From assembly GCA_002839125.1 (NCBI GenBank), contig PGXI01000010.1, positions 1-19,649 of the forward strand: DNA of 19,649 nt. The letters are read 5' to 3'. This document shows positions 7,814 through 15,667 of this stretch, piece by piece. The notes below the pieces were generated by a model. It worked only from the letters and a program-made list of their open reading frames with translations. It was not told the DNA's origin and searched no databases. Origin of the DNA: Tenericutes bacterium HGW-Tenericutes-5. GTDB taxonomy: Bacteria > Bacillota_I > Bacilli_A > Izemoplasmatales > Hujiaoplasmataceae. A program made the position numbers and the translations under genes. Position 1 is the stretch's first letter. Every line of letters starts with the position of its first letter.

Positions 7814-7957
7814 ACATGTCCTCCTATCAACACTAATCAAACAATATTACACCAAAGCTTCTCATATAGTATATATAATAAATATTCTCACTCTATAATA
7901 CATAATTAAATAATTCATTTCAAGGCTTTGATAGGTTTTAAAAAACAAAAGTTGCAA

Positions 7958-8434
7958 TTACTTATGGTACGGCTCATTATTATTAATCCTAAATGACCTA
8001 TAAATCTGCTCTAGAAGTATCATTCTCATTAACTGATGAGGATAAGTCATATCAGAAAATGATAACTTTAAGTTAGATCTATCGGATACTCTTTTATCTA
8101 AACCTAATGAACCCCCAATAACAAATATAATCTCTGAAGACTCATAAGAAATGGTTTTTTCTATTAATCCAGCTAATTCAACACTATTCAGTTTCTTACC
8201 TTCAATGGCCAAAACAATAACAAATTCATTACCTATTTTACTTAAAATCTTTTCTCCTTCTTTTTCTTTAATTATTTCTTCATCTCTAGCAGAAAGATTA
8301 TCTGGAGCTTTTTCGTCCGGCACTTCTATCACTTCAATCTTAGAATACCTAGTGATTCTTTTAAGATATTCATTGATTCCATCTACTAAATACTTCTCTT
8401 TAATTTTACCTACTGCTACTATCTTAATTTTCAT
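7958..8434 (-). CDS. rlmH: 23S rRNA (pseudouridine1915-N3)-methyltransferase RlmH
   Basis: A 158-residue protein, the usual length of RlmH, the SPOUT-class enzyme that uses S-adenosylmethionine to methylate pseudouridine 1915 of 23S rRNA in assembled 70S ribosomes. Family hallmarks are the N-terminal MKIKIVAVGKIKEKYL, the central strand FVIVLAIEGK, the knot segment IIFVIGGSLGLDKRV, the motif LSFSDMTYPHQLMRMILLEQIYRSFRI, and the C-terminal NNEPYHK. I chose ATG 8432-8434: AAAGGATGA lies correctly upstream, whereas a second ATG nine bases earlier overlaps that ribosome-binding site. It overlaps the acetyltransferase gene by 11 bases and is probably translated from the same message. This is a core gene that borders the accessory island. 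Confidence 0.95.
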   Translation of the reverse strand: MKIKIVAVGKIKEKYLVDGINEYLKRITRYSKIEVIEVPDEKAPDNLSARDEEIIKEKEGEKILSKIGNEFVIVLAIEGKKLNSVELAGLIEKTISYESSEIIFVIGGSLGLDKRVSDRSNLKLSFSDMTYPHQLMRMILLEQIYRSFRINNNEPYHK

Positions 8435-8936
8435 AATATTCATCCTTTAGTATCGCAAAAAATAACTCATCCCACCAGTTATCATCTCTTTGATTATATA
8501 TACACTTCTTAAATAAACCTTCTAATCTCATTCCTAATTTTTCGCAAATTCTTTTTGATGCTATATTTTCGGGTTGACATGTTGCGATAACTCTATGAGC
8601 TTTTAGTTTATTAAACGCATAATCTAAAACTAACTTAGCTGCCATAAAACCATAACCTTGATTAAAATAGTTACTGTTTAACATCCACCCGATTTCATAT
8701 GTGTCTTTCATAAACCAATCATGAAGATCGATATGACCAATTACTTTATTTTCTTTTTTCAAAATTATTCCAAAATGTTCTTGTTCTTTATCAGGATTAA
8801 GGAATTTATTAACTCTTTCTTCGTTATAAATCCCTTCTACAAAATAAGTCATTGTTATTGGATCAGACATATATTCTAAAACATCATTAAAATCTCTAGG
8901 TTCTAGTTTTCTTAATTTAATAACATCATTTTCCAT
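8424..8936 (-). CDS. GNAT-family N-acetyltransferase, RimJ/RimL type
   Basis: A 170-residue protein with the GNAT fold. The N-terminal IKLRKLEPRDFNDVLEYMSDPITM is typical of the RimJ/RimL-like group. The acetyl-CoA-binding region follows: YEIGWMLNSNYFNQGYGFMAA, then YAFNKLKAHRVIATCQPENIASKRICEKLGMRLEG, including the conserved NxxSxxxxEKxGF-like segment. It would transfer acetyl from acetyl-CoA to an amine on a protein N-terminus, an antibiotic or a small molecule; the substrate cannot be predicted. Its ATG (8934-8936) overlaps the stop codon of the Crp/Fnr gene, and its end overlaps rlmH by 11 bases, so the three genes form one tightly packed minus-strand unit. Confidence 0.92.
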   Translation of the reverse strand: MENDVIKLRKLEPRDFNDVLEYMSDPITMTYFVEGIYNEERVNKFLNPDKEQEHFGIILKKENKVIGHIDLHDWFMKDTYEIGWMLNSNYFNQGYGFMAAKLVLDYAFNKLKAHRVIATCQPENIASKRICEKLGMRLEGLFKKCIYNQRDDNWWDELFFAILKDEYYEN

Positions 8937-9541
8937 TATAAGTTATCTTCCTTTAACCAAATATATTTTTTATTAAAATCTATTAAATTATCCTTCTTCA
9001 TTAACTTCATTTCCCTTGATAGAGACTGTCTTGTTACATTTAGATAGTTTGCTAGTGTTTGTTTGTTGTCTATCTTTATTATAAAGCTTTTATCACTTGT
9101 TATTCTATTATTAATGTATAAAAGAATCTTATCTTTTAAACTCTTTTGTAAAAGAATCTTATTATGTTGATTTAATTTAAGAGCTTTATCAGATAATTGC
9201 TTTAAATACAAATCTCTAAAAGAGTCATTAGATACCAGTAATTTATTTAATTTATCTTTTTTTAAAAAACAAACACTAGTTTCTTCTAAACAAACTAGAT
9301 TACCTGGAAAGTATGGATATTCACTATTAATCAAAAAATCACCGAAGATATCTCCCGTATTTAACTCAGCTAAGATTTTCTCCTCACCACTAGTTGTAAA
9401 GTGGACTAAGTGTAATCTTCCTTCGACAATATAGCCAATTTTATCACACAAATCATTTTCATAAAAAACAAAAGAATTTTTAGGATAACAACACTTTAAA
9501 GAAAACTCTTTTAATATTTCCGTTTTTAATCTTTCAATCAT
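8936..9541 (-). CDS. Crp/Fnr-family transcriptional regulator
   Basis: A 201-residue regulator: an N-terminal cyclic-nucleotide-binding-type beta-barrel (about 1-115; VFYENDLCDKIGYIVEGRL and NTGDIFGDF mark it), a dimerisation helix (about 115-147), and a C-terminal Crp-type winged helix-turn-helix (about 160-190, TLANYLNVTRQSLSREMKL). The phosphate-binding residues of true cAMP receptors are not evident, and its cysteines (17, 18, 32, 84, 91) do not show the spacing of the FNR [4Fe-4S] cluster. The ligand is therefore unknown; redox, NO-haem or metabolite sensing are all possible. I chose ATG 9539-9541, with TTGGTGAT upstream. An alternative start at 9562 would put the coding region inside the palindrome at 9555-9570. 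The regulator is divergent from an ABC importer pair, which it may control. Confidence 0.9.
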   Translation of the reverse strand: MIERLKTEILKEFSLKCCYPKNSFVFYENDLCDKIGYIVEGRLHLVHFTTSGEEKILAELNTGDIFGDFLINSEYPYFPGNLVCLEETSVCFLKKDKLNKLLVSNDSFRDLYLKQLSDKALKLNQHNKILLQKSLKDKILLYINNRITSDKSFIIKIDNKQTLANYLNVTRQSLSREMKLMKKDNLIDFNKKYIWLKEDNL

Positions 9542-9554
9542 AAAATCACCAATT

Positions 9555-9570
9555 TGTAACATATGTTACA
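9555..9570. promoter_or_regulatory. 16-bp perfect palindrome, probable operator of the adjacent Crp/Fnr regulator
   Basis: TGTAACATATGTTACA is self-complementary over all 16 bases. It lies between the regulator start (9541) and the ABC lipoprotein start (9626). Its size and TGTAAC/GTTACA arms fit Crp/Fnr-family operators. From memory, GTAAC-N4-GTTAC resembles sites proposed for HcpR-like regulators in clostridia. It would cover the regulator's own promoter or leader and sit about 60 bases upstream of the importer gene. Confidence 0.7.
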
Positions 9571-9625
9571 TATTTCTTAATAAATATAGTATATCATATT
9601 ATTAGATGAAAGTTGGTGGTCTAAA

Positions 9626-10543
9626 TTGAAAAAGATTGTATTATTATTTTTTATGTTTTTAGTGGTTTCTTTAACCTCATGTAATAACAATCAAGATCAG
9701 ATCAAAGTTATCGTTCCTAATGGCGTTCCAAGCATTGCTCAAAGCTATATGGAGTATCATCAAGAAAATACAAACTATGTAATCGAAAGAGTTAGTGGTC
9801 CTTCACCATTATTAGCTGCTTTTACTTCTAAATCTCATGATATAATCATTGCACCTATTAATGTTGGTGCTAACCTCTATAATAAAGGCACTGGGTATAA
9901 GCTAGCTGGTTTATTGACTTGGACTAATTTTCAAATCATATCAAAATCTCCAATTAATATTAATAACTTAGATAACTATACAATAATATCTTATGGAAAA
10001 GCTGCTGTTCCAGAAATAATACTGGATTATTTATTTGAACAGATTAATCCTAATATCGAAATCAACTTTGATGCTAGTTCAGTTCAAGAAGCTTACCTTA
10101 GATTTCTGCAAGAAGATAATACAATCGCGATAATCTCTGAACCAGTAACAACCACAGCAATTTTAAATGATGAGTCTCTATACACCTTAGATTTAGCTCA
10201 AGTTTGGGAAGACTATACTGAATTTGATTTATTCCCTCAAGCTGGAGTATTCGTTAGTGAAGAATTAACAATCTCTCAAGTAAACAATTATCTAAGAGGA
10301 TTACAATCAGCTGCTATTTATACTCTTAATAATCCTGAAGAAGTTGCTGACTTTTGCGAAAGTATGGACTATCCTTTTTCACTTGAAGTTATTAAAGGTT
10401 CAATAACAAAAAGTAATATTGCTTTTTTATATGCTGAAGAGGAAGAAAAAGTAATTAATGACTTTTTACAAATGATCTATGATTTTAAACCTGAACTTAT
10501 AGGTAACGCTATTCCAAGCGAGGATTTCATATGGCGAAATTAA
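9626..10543 (+). CDS. ABC transporter substrate-binding lipoprotein (NMT1/TauA-like)
   Basis: A 305-residue extracellular solute-binding protein. The signal peptide (MKKIVLLFFMFLVVSLTSC) ends in a lipobox (LTSC), so Cys19 should be lipidated and the protein membrane-anchored. The mature part begins with the strand IKVIVPNGVPSIAQS and has the two-lobed layout of the NMT1/TauA/SsuA class, which binds thiamin-precursor pyrimidines, sulfonates, nitrate or similar small molecules. The ligand is not evident. It starts at TTG 9626-9628 with TTGGTGGT upstream. Its last 13 bases overlap the permease gene, implying translational coupling. The palindrome at 9555-9570 is the obvious control site. Confidence 0.88.
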   Translation: MKKIVLLFFMFLVVSLTSCNNNQDQIKVIVPNGVPSIAQSYMEYHQENTNYVIERVSGPSPLLAAFTSKSHDIIIAPINVGANLYNKGTGYKLAGLLTWTNFQIISKSPININNLDNYTIISYGKAAVPEIILDYLFEQINPNIEINFDASSVQEAYLRFLQEDNTIAIISEPVTTTAILNDESLYTLDLAQVWEDYTEFDLFPQAGVFVSEELTISQVNNYLRGLQSAAIYTLNNPEEVADFCESMDYPFSLEVIKGSITKSNIAFLYAEEEEKVINDFLQMIYDFKPELIGNAIPSEDFIWRN

Positions 10544-11280
10544 AAAGAAAACACTATTTAGGATTTTTATCCGTAATAGTATTTGTTTTCATTTGGTATT
10601 TATTTTCTCTATCAGTAAATAATCAGTTTATTTTACCTAGTCCAATCAAAGTTATTGAATCCTTATTCAACATCTTAACAGAAATAAAAACCTATGAAGT
10701 AATTGGTTTTACTCTGATAAGATTAATAATCTCTTTTGCGCTATCTGCTGTCTTAGCTATCATTCTAGGTATCATCTCAGGAAATTATAAAATTATCGAT
10801 GAAATTCTACATCCGTTCATCATCACTTTAAGAACTTTGCCGGTTGCTTCAATTATAGTAATTATGTTAATCATTTTTGGAAATGAATTATCATTACTTT
10901 TAATTACTTTCGTAATGGTTTTTCCCATCATCTATGAAGGATCAAAACAAGGTGTATTAAATATTTCTGAAGAGCTAAAAAACACAATTACAATGGAAAC
11001 CAATCACAAACTTGAAATCATGGCTAAATTACATTTACCACTAGCAATGCCTTACATAAAAACCGCATTACTACAATCATTTGGCTTAGGATTTAAAGTA
11101 ATTGTTATGGCAGAATTCATCTCTCAGACTTCAAAAGGGATCGGTAATGAACTCTTTCAAGGCAGTATCTCAATTGAGTATGAATTAGTATTTGCTTGGA
11201 CAATAATTTTAATTGTTCTGGTAATGATTGTTGAAGTTATTGTAAAATCAATTAACAACAAAATAAAGAAAAAGGCCTAA
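10531..11280 (+). CDS. ABC transporter permease (TauC/SsuC/ThiX-like)
   Basis: A 249-residue inner-membrane protein with about six membrane segments: residues ~8-27, 56-80, 97-114, 117-135, 178-200 and 216-238. The cytoplasmic EAA-like loop that contacts the ATPase is visible (TMETNHKLEIMAKLHLPLAMPYIKTALLQ; the KLHLPLAMPYI part is characteristic), as in the BPD_transp_1 family of nitrate/sulfonate/taurine and thiamin-precursor importers. It overlaps the binding-protein gene by 13 bases. No ATPase gene follows: a terminator lies directly at the stop codon and the next gene points the other way. The ATPase must be encoded elsewhere, or the importer is incomplete. Confidence 0.9.
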   Translation: MAKLKRKHYLGFLSVIVFVFIWYLFSLSVNNQFILPSPIKVIESLFNILTEIKTYEVIGFTLIRLIISFALSAVLAIILGIISGNYKIIDEILHPFIITLRTLPVASIIVIMLIIFGNELSLLLITFVMVFPIIYEGSKQGVLNISEELKNTITMETNHKLEIMAKLHLPLAMPYIKTALLQSFGLGFKVIVMAEFISQTSKGIGNELFQGSISIEYELVFAWTIILIVLVMIVEVIVKSINNKIKKKA

Positions 11281-11301
11281 AACAGATAGTTTTAGACCTT
11301 T
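11271..11301. terminator. Bidirectional rho-independent terminator
   Basis: Arms AAAGG-C-CTAAAAC (11271-11283) and GTTTTAG-A-CCTTT (11289-11301) pair around the loop AGATA with one C/A mismatch. T-rich tracts follow on both strands (TTTTAATTTT to the right; TTTTTC and TTTATTTT to the left). It separates the convergent ABC permease and hydrogenase genes and overlaps the permease stop codon. Confidence 0.88.
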
Positions 11302-11306
11302 TAATT

Positions 11307-13061
11307 TTATATTCTTTCTTTTGCGCTATATGTTGTATGTAATAAGTCGTGTGCTAAGTGTCCACCTGGTTTACCAAGGAAATCATCGTATAGTTTTATC
11401 AACATTTCGTTTTCATGAGATTTTCTTCTTGGCATTGAAGCATCTAAATCATATAATGCTTGTTGGCGTTTTAGTAAAATGTCAGTGTGTCCATGATGAT
11501 ATGGTTGACCACCACCACCAATACATCCACCAGGACAAGCCATGATTTCAATAGCGTGGAAATGACTCTTTCCGTCTCTAATGTCTTGAAGTAATTTTCT
11601 TGCATTTCCTAGGCCATGAGCTATACCGATATTTAATTCTAAATCACCGATATTAACCTTAGCTTCTCTAATGCCTTCAATACCTCTTAATTGTTTAAAA
11701 TCAACTTCTTTTAATTCTTTACCAGTAATCATTTCATAAGCAGTTCTAGTAGCTGCTTCAATAACACCACCAGTAGTTCCAAAGATTGCTGCTGCACCAG
11801 TTGATTCTCCTAATAAATTATCAAACTCATCATTTGGTAATTTAGTAAAATCAATTGAAGCTTCTTTAAACATTCTCGCTAGTTCTCTAGTTGTTATTAC
11901 GTGATCAACATCACTTAATCCGTCTTTATTAAGTTCTCCTCTAGCCGCTTCAGCCTTTTTAGCTGTACATGGCATAATTGATACCATAACAATATCTTTA
12001 GGGTCAAGATTATTAACTTGAGCATAATAAGTTTTAGCTAAAACTCCAAGCATTTCGTGTGGCGACTTACAAGATGATGGAACATCAAGTAATTCTGGAA
12101 ATTGGTGTTCAATAAACTGCACCCAAGCTGGACAACATGATGTAAGCATTGGTAAAGTCTTTTTATTTTGGATTCTATCCACAAGCTCTGTAGCTTCTTC
12201 AATGATTGTTAAGTCAGCCGCAAAATTTGTGTCAAACACTTGGTGAAAACCTAGTCTTCTTAGACCAGATACAACTTTACCAGTGAGAATCTCGCCTGGT
12301 TCATAACCAAACTCTTCACCAATAGCCGCTCTTACGGCTGGCGCTACTTGAACGATTACATGTTTATTTGGATTATTCAAAGCTCGCCAAACCTTTGGTG
12401 AGTCATTTGTTTCCGCTAAAGCTCCTGTAGGACAAACTGAAACACATTGGCCACAGTAAGTACAACTAGTTTGATTTAAATCCAAATGGAAAGCTGTAGC
12501 CACTACTGAATCAAAACCACGCTTCAATGCACCTAAGACTCCAACGGTTTGAATATCATTACACATAGTTACACATCTTCTACACATAATACATTTGTTG
12601 GTATCTTTAGTAATACCAAAAGATGTTATATCTACTGGATGTTTCATCTTTTCACCTTGATAATGAATTTCCTTGATATTCAATTCATATGCAAGTGATT
12701 GAAGTTCACAATCTAAATTTTTAACACATGTCAAGCAATCATTTGGATGATTAGAAAGCAATAATTCAAGATTAGTTCTTCTTCCCATAACTGCTTTTAA
12801 AGAATCTGTTTGAATCTTCATTCCATCATAAACTTCTTGAGCACAAGATGGAATTAATCTACCTGTGTTTTCATCTTCTACAACACAAACCCGGCAACTT
12901 GCACTTTTATTAACTACACCAAAATCTTCTAAATTCAAATGGCATAAAGTTGGAATATGAACTCCTATTTTTTCTGCCGCATCAAGTACTGTTGTGCCTC
13001 TTTCAACATTAATACTAATATCATTTATTTTTAATTGAACCATCTTATCGATTAATTTCAT
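11307..13061 (-). CDS. hydA: [FeFe]-hydrogenase catalytic subunit HydA
   Basis: A 584-residue group A [FeFe]-hydrogenase subunit that reduces protons to H2 or oxidises H2. Domains in order: a [2Fe-2S] ferredoxin-like domain (C40, C56, C59, C73); a His/Cys-ligated cluster (H105, C109, C112, C118); two [4Fe-4S] clusters (C157/C160/C163/C167 and C200/C203/C206/C210); and the H-cluster domain with TSCCPAW (307-313), IMPCTAKK (362-369) and EIMACPGGCIGGGGQP (505-520). The short C-terminal extension is the small-subunit-like region. No catalytic residue is missing. The start ATG (13059-13061) has TAGGAGGTG upstream; the frame is open 15 codons further back but without a better site. It is the last gene of hydC-hydB-hydA and closes at the shared terminator. 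It is likely cytoplasmic, as there is no signal peptide. Confidence 0.96.
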   Translation of the reverse strand: MKLIDKMVQLKINDISINVERGTTVLDAAEKIGVHIPTLCHLNLEDFGVVNKSASCRVCVVEDENTGRLIPSCAQEVYDGMKIQTDSLKAVMGRRTNLELLLSNHPNDCLTCVKNLDCELQSLAYELNIKEIHYQGEKMKHPVDITSFGITKDTNKCIMCRRCVTMCNDIQTVGVLGALKRGFDSVVATAFHLDLNQTSCTYCGQCVSVCPTGALAETNDSPKVWRALNNPNKHVIVQVAPAVRAAIGEEFGYEPGEILTGKVVSGLRRLGFHQVFDTNFAADLTIIEEATELVDRIQNKKTLPMLTSCCPAWVQFIEHQFPELLDVPSSCKSPHEMLGVLAKTYYAQVNNLDPKDIVMVSIMPCTAKKAEAARGELNKDGLSDVDHVITTRELARMFKEASIDFTKLPNDEFDNLLGESTGAAAIFGTTGGVIEAATRTAYEMITGKELKEVDFKQLRGIEGIREAKVNIGDLELNIGIAHGLGNARKLLQDIRDGKSHFHAIEIMACPGGCIGGGGQPYHHGHTDILLKRQQALYDLDASMPRRKSHENEMLIKLYDDFLGKPGGHLAHDLLHTTYSAKERI

Positions 13062-13075
13062 ATTTCGCACACCTC

Positions 13076-14899
13076 CTAAGGTTTGATGATTGCATGAACC
13101 GGACAAGCTTCATAGCAAGCTCCACATGCAATACATTTAGTTTCATCAATATAGTGAGGTTCTTTAACTTTGCCTTCGATACAAGATACCGGACAGTTTC
13201 TTGCACACTTAGTACAACCGATACAAAGTTTTGGATCAATTGAGTAAGTTGTTCTCTTGGTTCTATAAGCATAAGCTTCATATTCTTCCATAAAATACTT
13301 CATAGTTGAAAGCACAGGATTAGGTGCTGTTTGCCCTAAACCACAAAGTGACGTATTCTTTATGTTTTCGCCAAGAATCCTTAATCTATCAAGGTCTTCT
13401 GGTTTACCTTTCATATTAACTAAGTTTTCCAAAATCTCATACATTCTCTTAGTTCCGATACGACAAGGAGTACACTTTCCACAAGATTCATCTTGTGTGA
13501 ATTCAAGATAGAATTTAGCGATTTTTACCATGTCATTATCTTCATCCATGATAATCATTCCACCGCTACCCATCATCGCACCCATACCGAGTAATGATTC
13601 ATAATCAATCTTTGTATCAAAGAAATCTTTAGTAATTACACCGCCGCTAGGACCGCCGATTTGAATCGCTTTGATTTCTTTACCTTGCGGATGACCGCCA
13701 CCGATATCATAAATAATTTCTCTAAAAGTAGTACCCATAGGCACTTCTACTAATCCGTTATTTCTTATTTGACCCGCTAAAGCAAATACTTTAGTTCCTT
13801 TTGATTTTTCGGTTCCAATTGAACTAAACCATTTAGATCCATTTAGAATAATCGCAGGGACATTTGCGAATGTTTCAACATTATTAACTGAAGTAGGTTT
13901 TCCTCTAAATCCTTGTACGCTCGGGAAAGGAGGCTTCTTATTCGGTTCGCCTCTAAATCCTTCCATTGATCTAATAAGTGCAGTTTCTTCACCACAAACA
14001 AAAGCGCCAGCACCTAACTTGATATTAATATCAAAAGAAAAATCTGTTCCAAAGATATTTTTACCAATAAGACCAGCTTCCTTAGCGTCTTTAATTGCTC
14101 TATAAAGTCTATTTGTAGCTACACCATATTCCGCTCTAATATAAATCAAACCTTGACTAGCTCCAATAGCGTAACCAGCGATCATCATCGCTTCTAAAAC
14201 TGAGTGTGGATCACCCTCAAGGATAGATCTATCCATAAAAGCGCCCGGATCACCTTCATCGGCGTTACAAACGATATATTTTTCTCTACCAGGAACTTTT
14301 CTTGTAAGTTCCCACTTAAGTCCAGTATTAAAACCGCCGCCACCGCGACCTCTTAAACCTGATTCCTTAACTATTTTAATAACTTCATCAGGAGTATATT
14401 CTTGTAAAACTTTTGCCAAAGCAAAATATCCATTGTTAACAATGTAATCTTCAATATTTTCTGGGTCTATTTCGCCACAATTTCTTAGGGCAATCCGCAT
14501 TTGTTTCTTATAAAAGTTCATCCCAGAACTTTGTTCTACTACATTAGTTTGGTTTGGTTCTTTATAAAGTAATCTAGATACAACGATTCTATTAACTAAA
14601 TGACTTTCAACTATTTCAGCTATATCTTCAACCTTAACTTGTACATAGGTTACATCATCAGGCTCAATCTTTATGATTGGTCCCTGTCCGCAAAATCCAA
14701 AACAACCTGTTTTTACAATTCTTATTTCTCCGTTAAGATCTCTATTAAGCATCTCTTTTTCTAAAATCTTAGCTAACATTTCACTATCGCTAGATAAACA
14801 ACTAGTACCATTACAAACTAAAACATTAATTTTATAATCCGCTTTTCTTGGACAGACTTTCTTCCATTCTTTTAAGTCATTATAGTTATTTACTCTCAT
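13076..14899 (-). CDS. hydB: NADH-binding flavoprotein subunit HydB of the bifurcating hydrogenase
   Basis: A 607-residue NuoF-like subunit. An N-terminal thioredoxin-like [2Fe-2S] domain is fused (C29, C34, C66, C70). The core carries the FMN/NADH-binding motifs GLRGRGGGGFNTGLKWE (181-197), CNADEGDPGAF (211-221) and GAGAFVCGEETALIRSMEG (296-314), and the NuoF [4Fe-4S] ligands (C473, C476, C479, C519). The C-terminus adds two ferredoxin-type [4Fe-4S] clusters (C559-C569 and C589-C599). This is the architecture of HydB in trimeric hydrogenases that bifurcate electrons between NAD(H), ferredoxin and protons. Whether this one truly bifurcates is inference from family and operon. It starts at ATG 14897-14899 with AGGAG upstream, overlaps hydC by 14 bases, and ends in TAG just before the hydA ribosome-binding site. 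Confidence 0.95.
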   Translation of the reverse strand: MRVNNYNDLKEWKKVCPRKADYKINVLVCNGTSCLSSDSEMLAKILEKEMLNRDLNGEIRIVKTGCFGFCGQGPIIKIEPDDVTYVQVKVEDIAEIVESHLVNRIVVSRLLYKEPNQTNVVEQSSGMNFYKKQMRIALRNCGEIDPENIEDYIVNNGYFALAKVLQEYTPDEVIKIVKESGLRGRGGGGFNTGLKWELTRKVPGREKYIVCNADEGDPGAFMDRSILEGDPHSVLEAMMIAGYAIGASQGLIYIRAEYGVATNRLYRAIKDAKEAGLIGKNIFGTDFSFDINIKLGAGAFVCGEETALIRSMEGFRGEPNKKPPFPSVQGFRGKPTSVNNVETFANVPAIILNGSKWFSSIGTEKSKGTKVFALAGQIRNNGLVEVPMGTTFREIIYDIGGGHPQGKEIKAIQIGGPSGGVITKDFFDTKIDYESLLGMGAMMGSGGMIIMDEDNDMVKIAKFYLEFTQDESCGKCTPCRIGTKRMYEILENLVNMKGKPEDLDRLRILGENIKNTSLCGLGQTAPNPVLSTMKYFMEEYEAYAYRTKRTTYSIDPKLCIGCTKCARNCPVSCIEGKVKEPHYIDETKCIACGACYEACPVHAIIKP

Positions 14900-15401
14900 A
14901 TTGAATACTCCTATAATGACGGATTATATCATCTACATCCTTTGGTTTAACCTTACCATAAACCTTATCATTTACTGTCATTACTGGAGCTAATCCGCAA
15001 GCTCCAATACATCTTACATCCTTAACTGTGAACAATCCGTCTGAACTCATTTCATTTTTGCTCGTACCAGTTAATTCAAGTACTCTTTCTAATACCTTGT
15101 CTGCTCCTTTTACAAAACATGCTGTTCCCATGCAAACGCTGATTATATACTTACCAACAGGTTTTTCATTAAAATATGAATAAAATGTTACTACTCCGTT
15201 AACCCGTGCTCCAGATAAATCAAGTTTCCTAGCAATATACAACTGCAAATTTTGTGGCAAGTAACTAAATAAATCTTGCGCTTTATGCAACACATGAATT
15301 AAGTGTTCTTGCTTGTCGCCTTCTAAAGAGTCAATGAATGCATCTAGCTGCTTTAACAACTCTTTATCAAGCGTACTTGTGTCTAATATTCTGTTTCTCA
15401 T
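14886..15401 (-). CDS. hydC: NuoE-like [2Fe-2S] subunit HydC of the bifurcating hydrogenase
   Basis: A 171-residue protein of the NuoE/24-kDa family, normal length. The thioredoxin-like fold carries one [2Fe-2S] cluster through C90, C95, C131 and C135 (SVCMGTAC and RCIGACG). The upstream helix bundle ends in NGVVTFYSYF, the family signature. It pairs with HydB in the NADH-oxidising module. The start ATG (15399-15401) is chosen because GGAGG lies five bases upstream; an in-frame ATG four codons earlier overlaps that ribosome-binding site. It is the first gene of the operon, with a strong promoter/operator region about 35-90 bases upstream. Confidence 0.95.
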   Translation of the reverse strand: MRNRILDTSTLDKELLKQLDAFIDSLEGDKQEHLIHVLHKAQDLFSYLPQNLQLYIARKLDLSGARVNGVVTFYSYFNEKPVGKYIISVCMGTACFVKGADKVLERVLELTGTSKNEMSSDGLFTVKDVRCIGACGLAPVMTVNDKVYGKVKPKDVDDIIRHYRSIQYESK

Positions 15402-15434
15402 ACTTCCCTCCATTTCTTATAGTCCTATGATGTA

Positions 15435-15463
15435 ATTATAACAAATAATTTGTTATATTTAAA
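15435..15463 (-). promoter_or_regulatory. Hydrogenase operon promoter with overlapping 21-bp dyad
   Basis: The minus strand has TTTAAA (15458-15463), 17 bases, then TATAAT (15435-15440), about 33 bases before the hydC start. A perfect inverted repeat with 9-base arms, TATAACAAA (15437-15445) and TTTGTTATA (15449-15457) around TAA, fills the spacer and covers most of the -10 box. A repressor bound here would block RNA polymerase. It is not the Rex consensus order; the regulator is unknown. Confidence 0.7.
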
Positions 15464-15478
15464 CAAGTATTTGCATAG

Positions 15479-15492
15479 GAAAAACGCTTTCA
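15479..15492. promoter_or_regulatory. cre-like (CcpA/LacI-type) operator upstream of hydCBA
   Basis: GAAAAACGCTTTCA matches 12 of 14 positions of the CcpA cre consensus TGWAARCGYTWWCA. It lies just upstream of the -35 box, a position typical of activation rather than repression. No ccpA gene is visible in the window. Confidence 0.45.
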
Positions 15493-15626
15493 ATTTAATG
15501 TTTTTATGTTTTCAACAAAGAAATGAAAAAGAACACAATTTATACAACTAAAACCCGTCTTAGTAACAACTAAATACATTTAAACTCAAATAACAACACA
15601 ACTTAAAATGCACATATGTCTAAAAA

Positions 15627-15660
15627 CAAAAAAGAAAGAACATCAAATTAGATGTTCTTT
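15627..15660 (-). terminator. Rho-independent terminator after xerC
   Basis: On the minus strand the 10-bp arms AAAGAACATC and GATGTTCTTT (15635-15644 and 15651-15660) enclose a six-base loop and are followed by CTTTTTTG. It lies eight bases after the xerC stop and separates trmFO-xerC from hydCBA. Confidence 0.9.
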
Positions 15661-15667
15661 AAATCAA

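Noticed and set aside
8151..8450. Plus-strand open frame of 99 codons opposite rlmH
   Set aside because: It is a mirror of the strongly conserved rlmH gene, has no ribosome-binding site, and encodes a composition typical of antisense AT-rich DNA.
13045..13281. Minus-strand open frame of 78 codons across the hydB/hydA junction
   Set aside because: It is in another frame of hydB and its protein resembles nothing; the cysteine-rich ferredoxin frame is the real one.
15437..15457. The hydrogenase dyad as a Rex site
   Set aside because: Rex sites run TTGTG/TTGTT outward to inward with a spacer of several bases; here the arms have the opposite order (AACAAA...TTTGTT), so I leave the regulator open.
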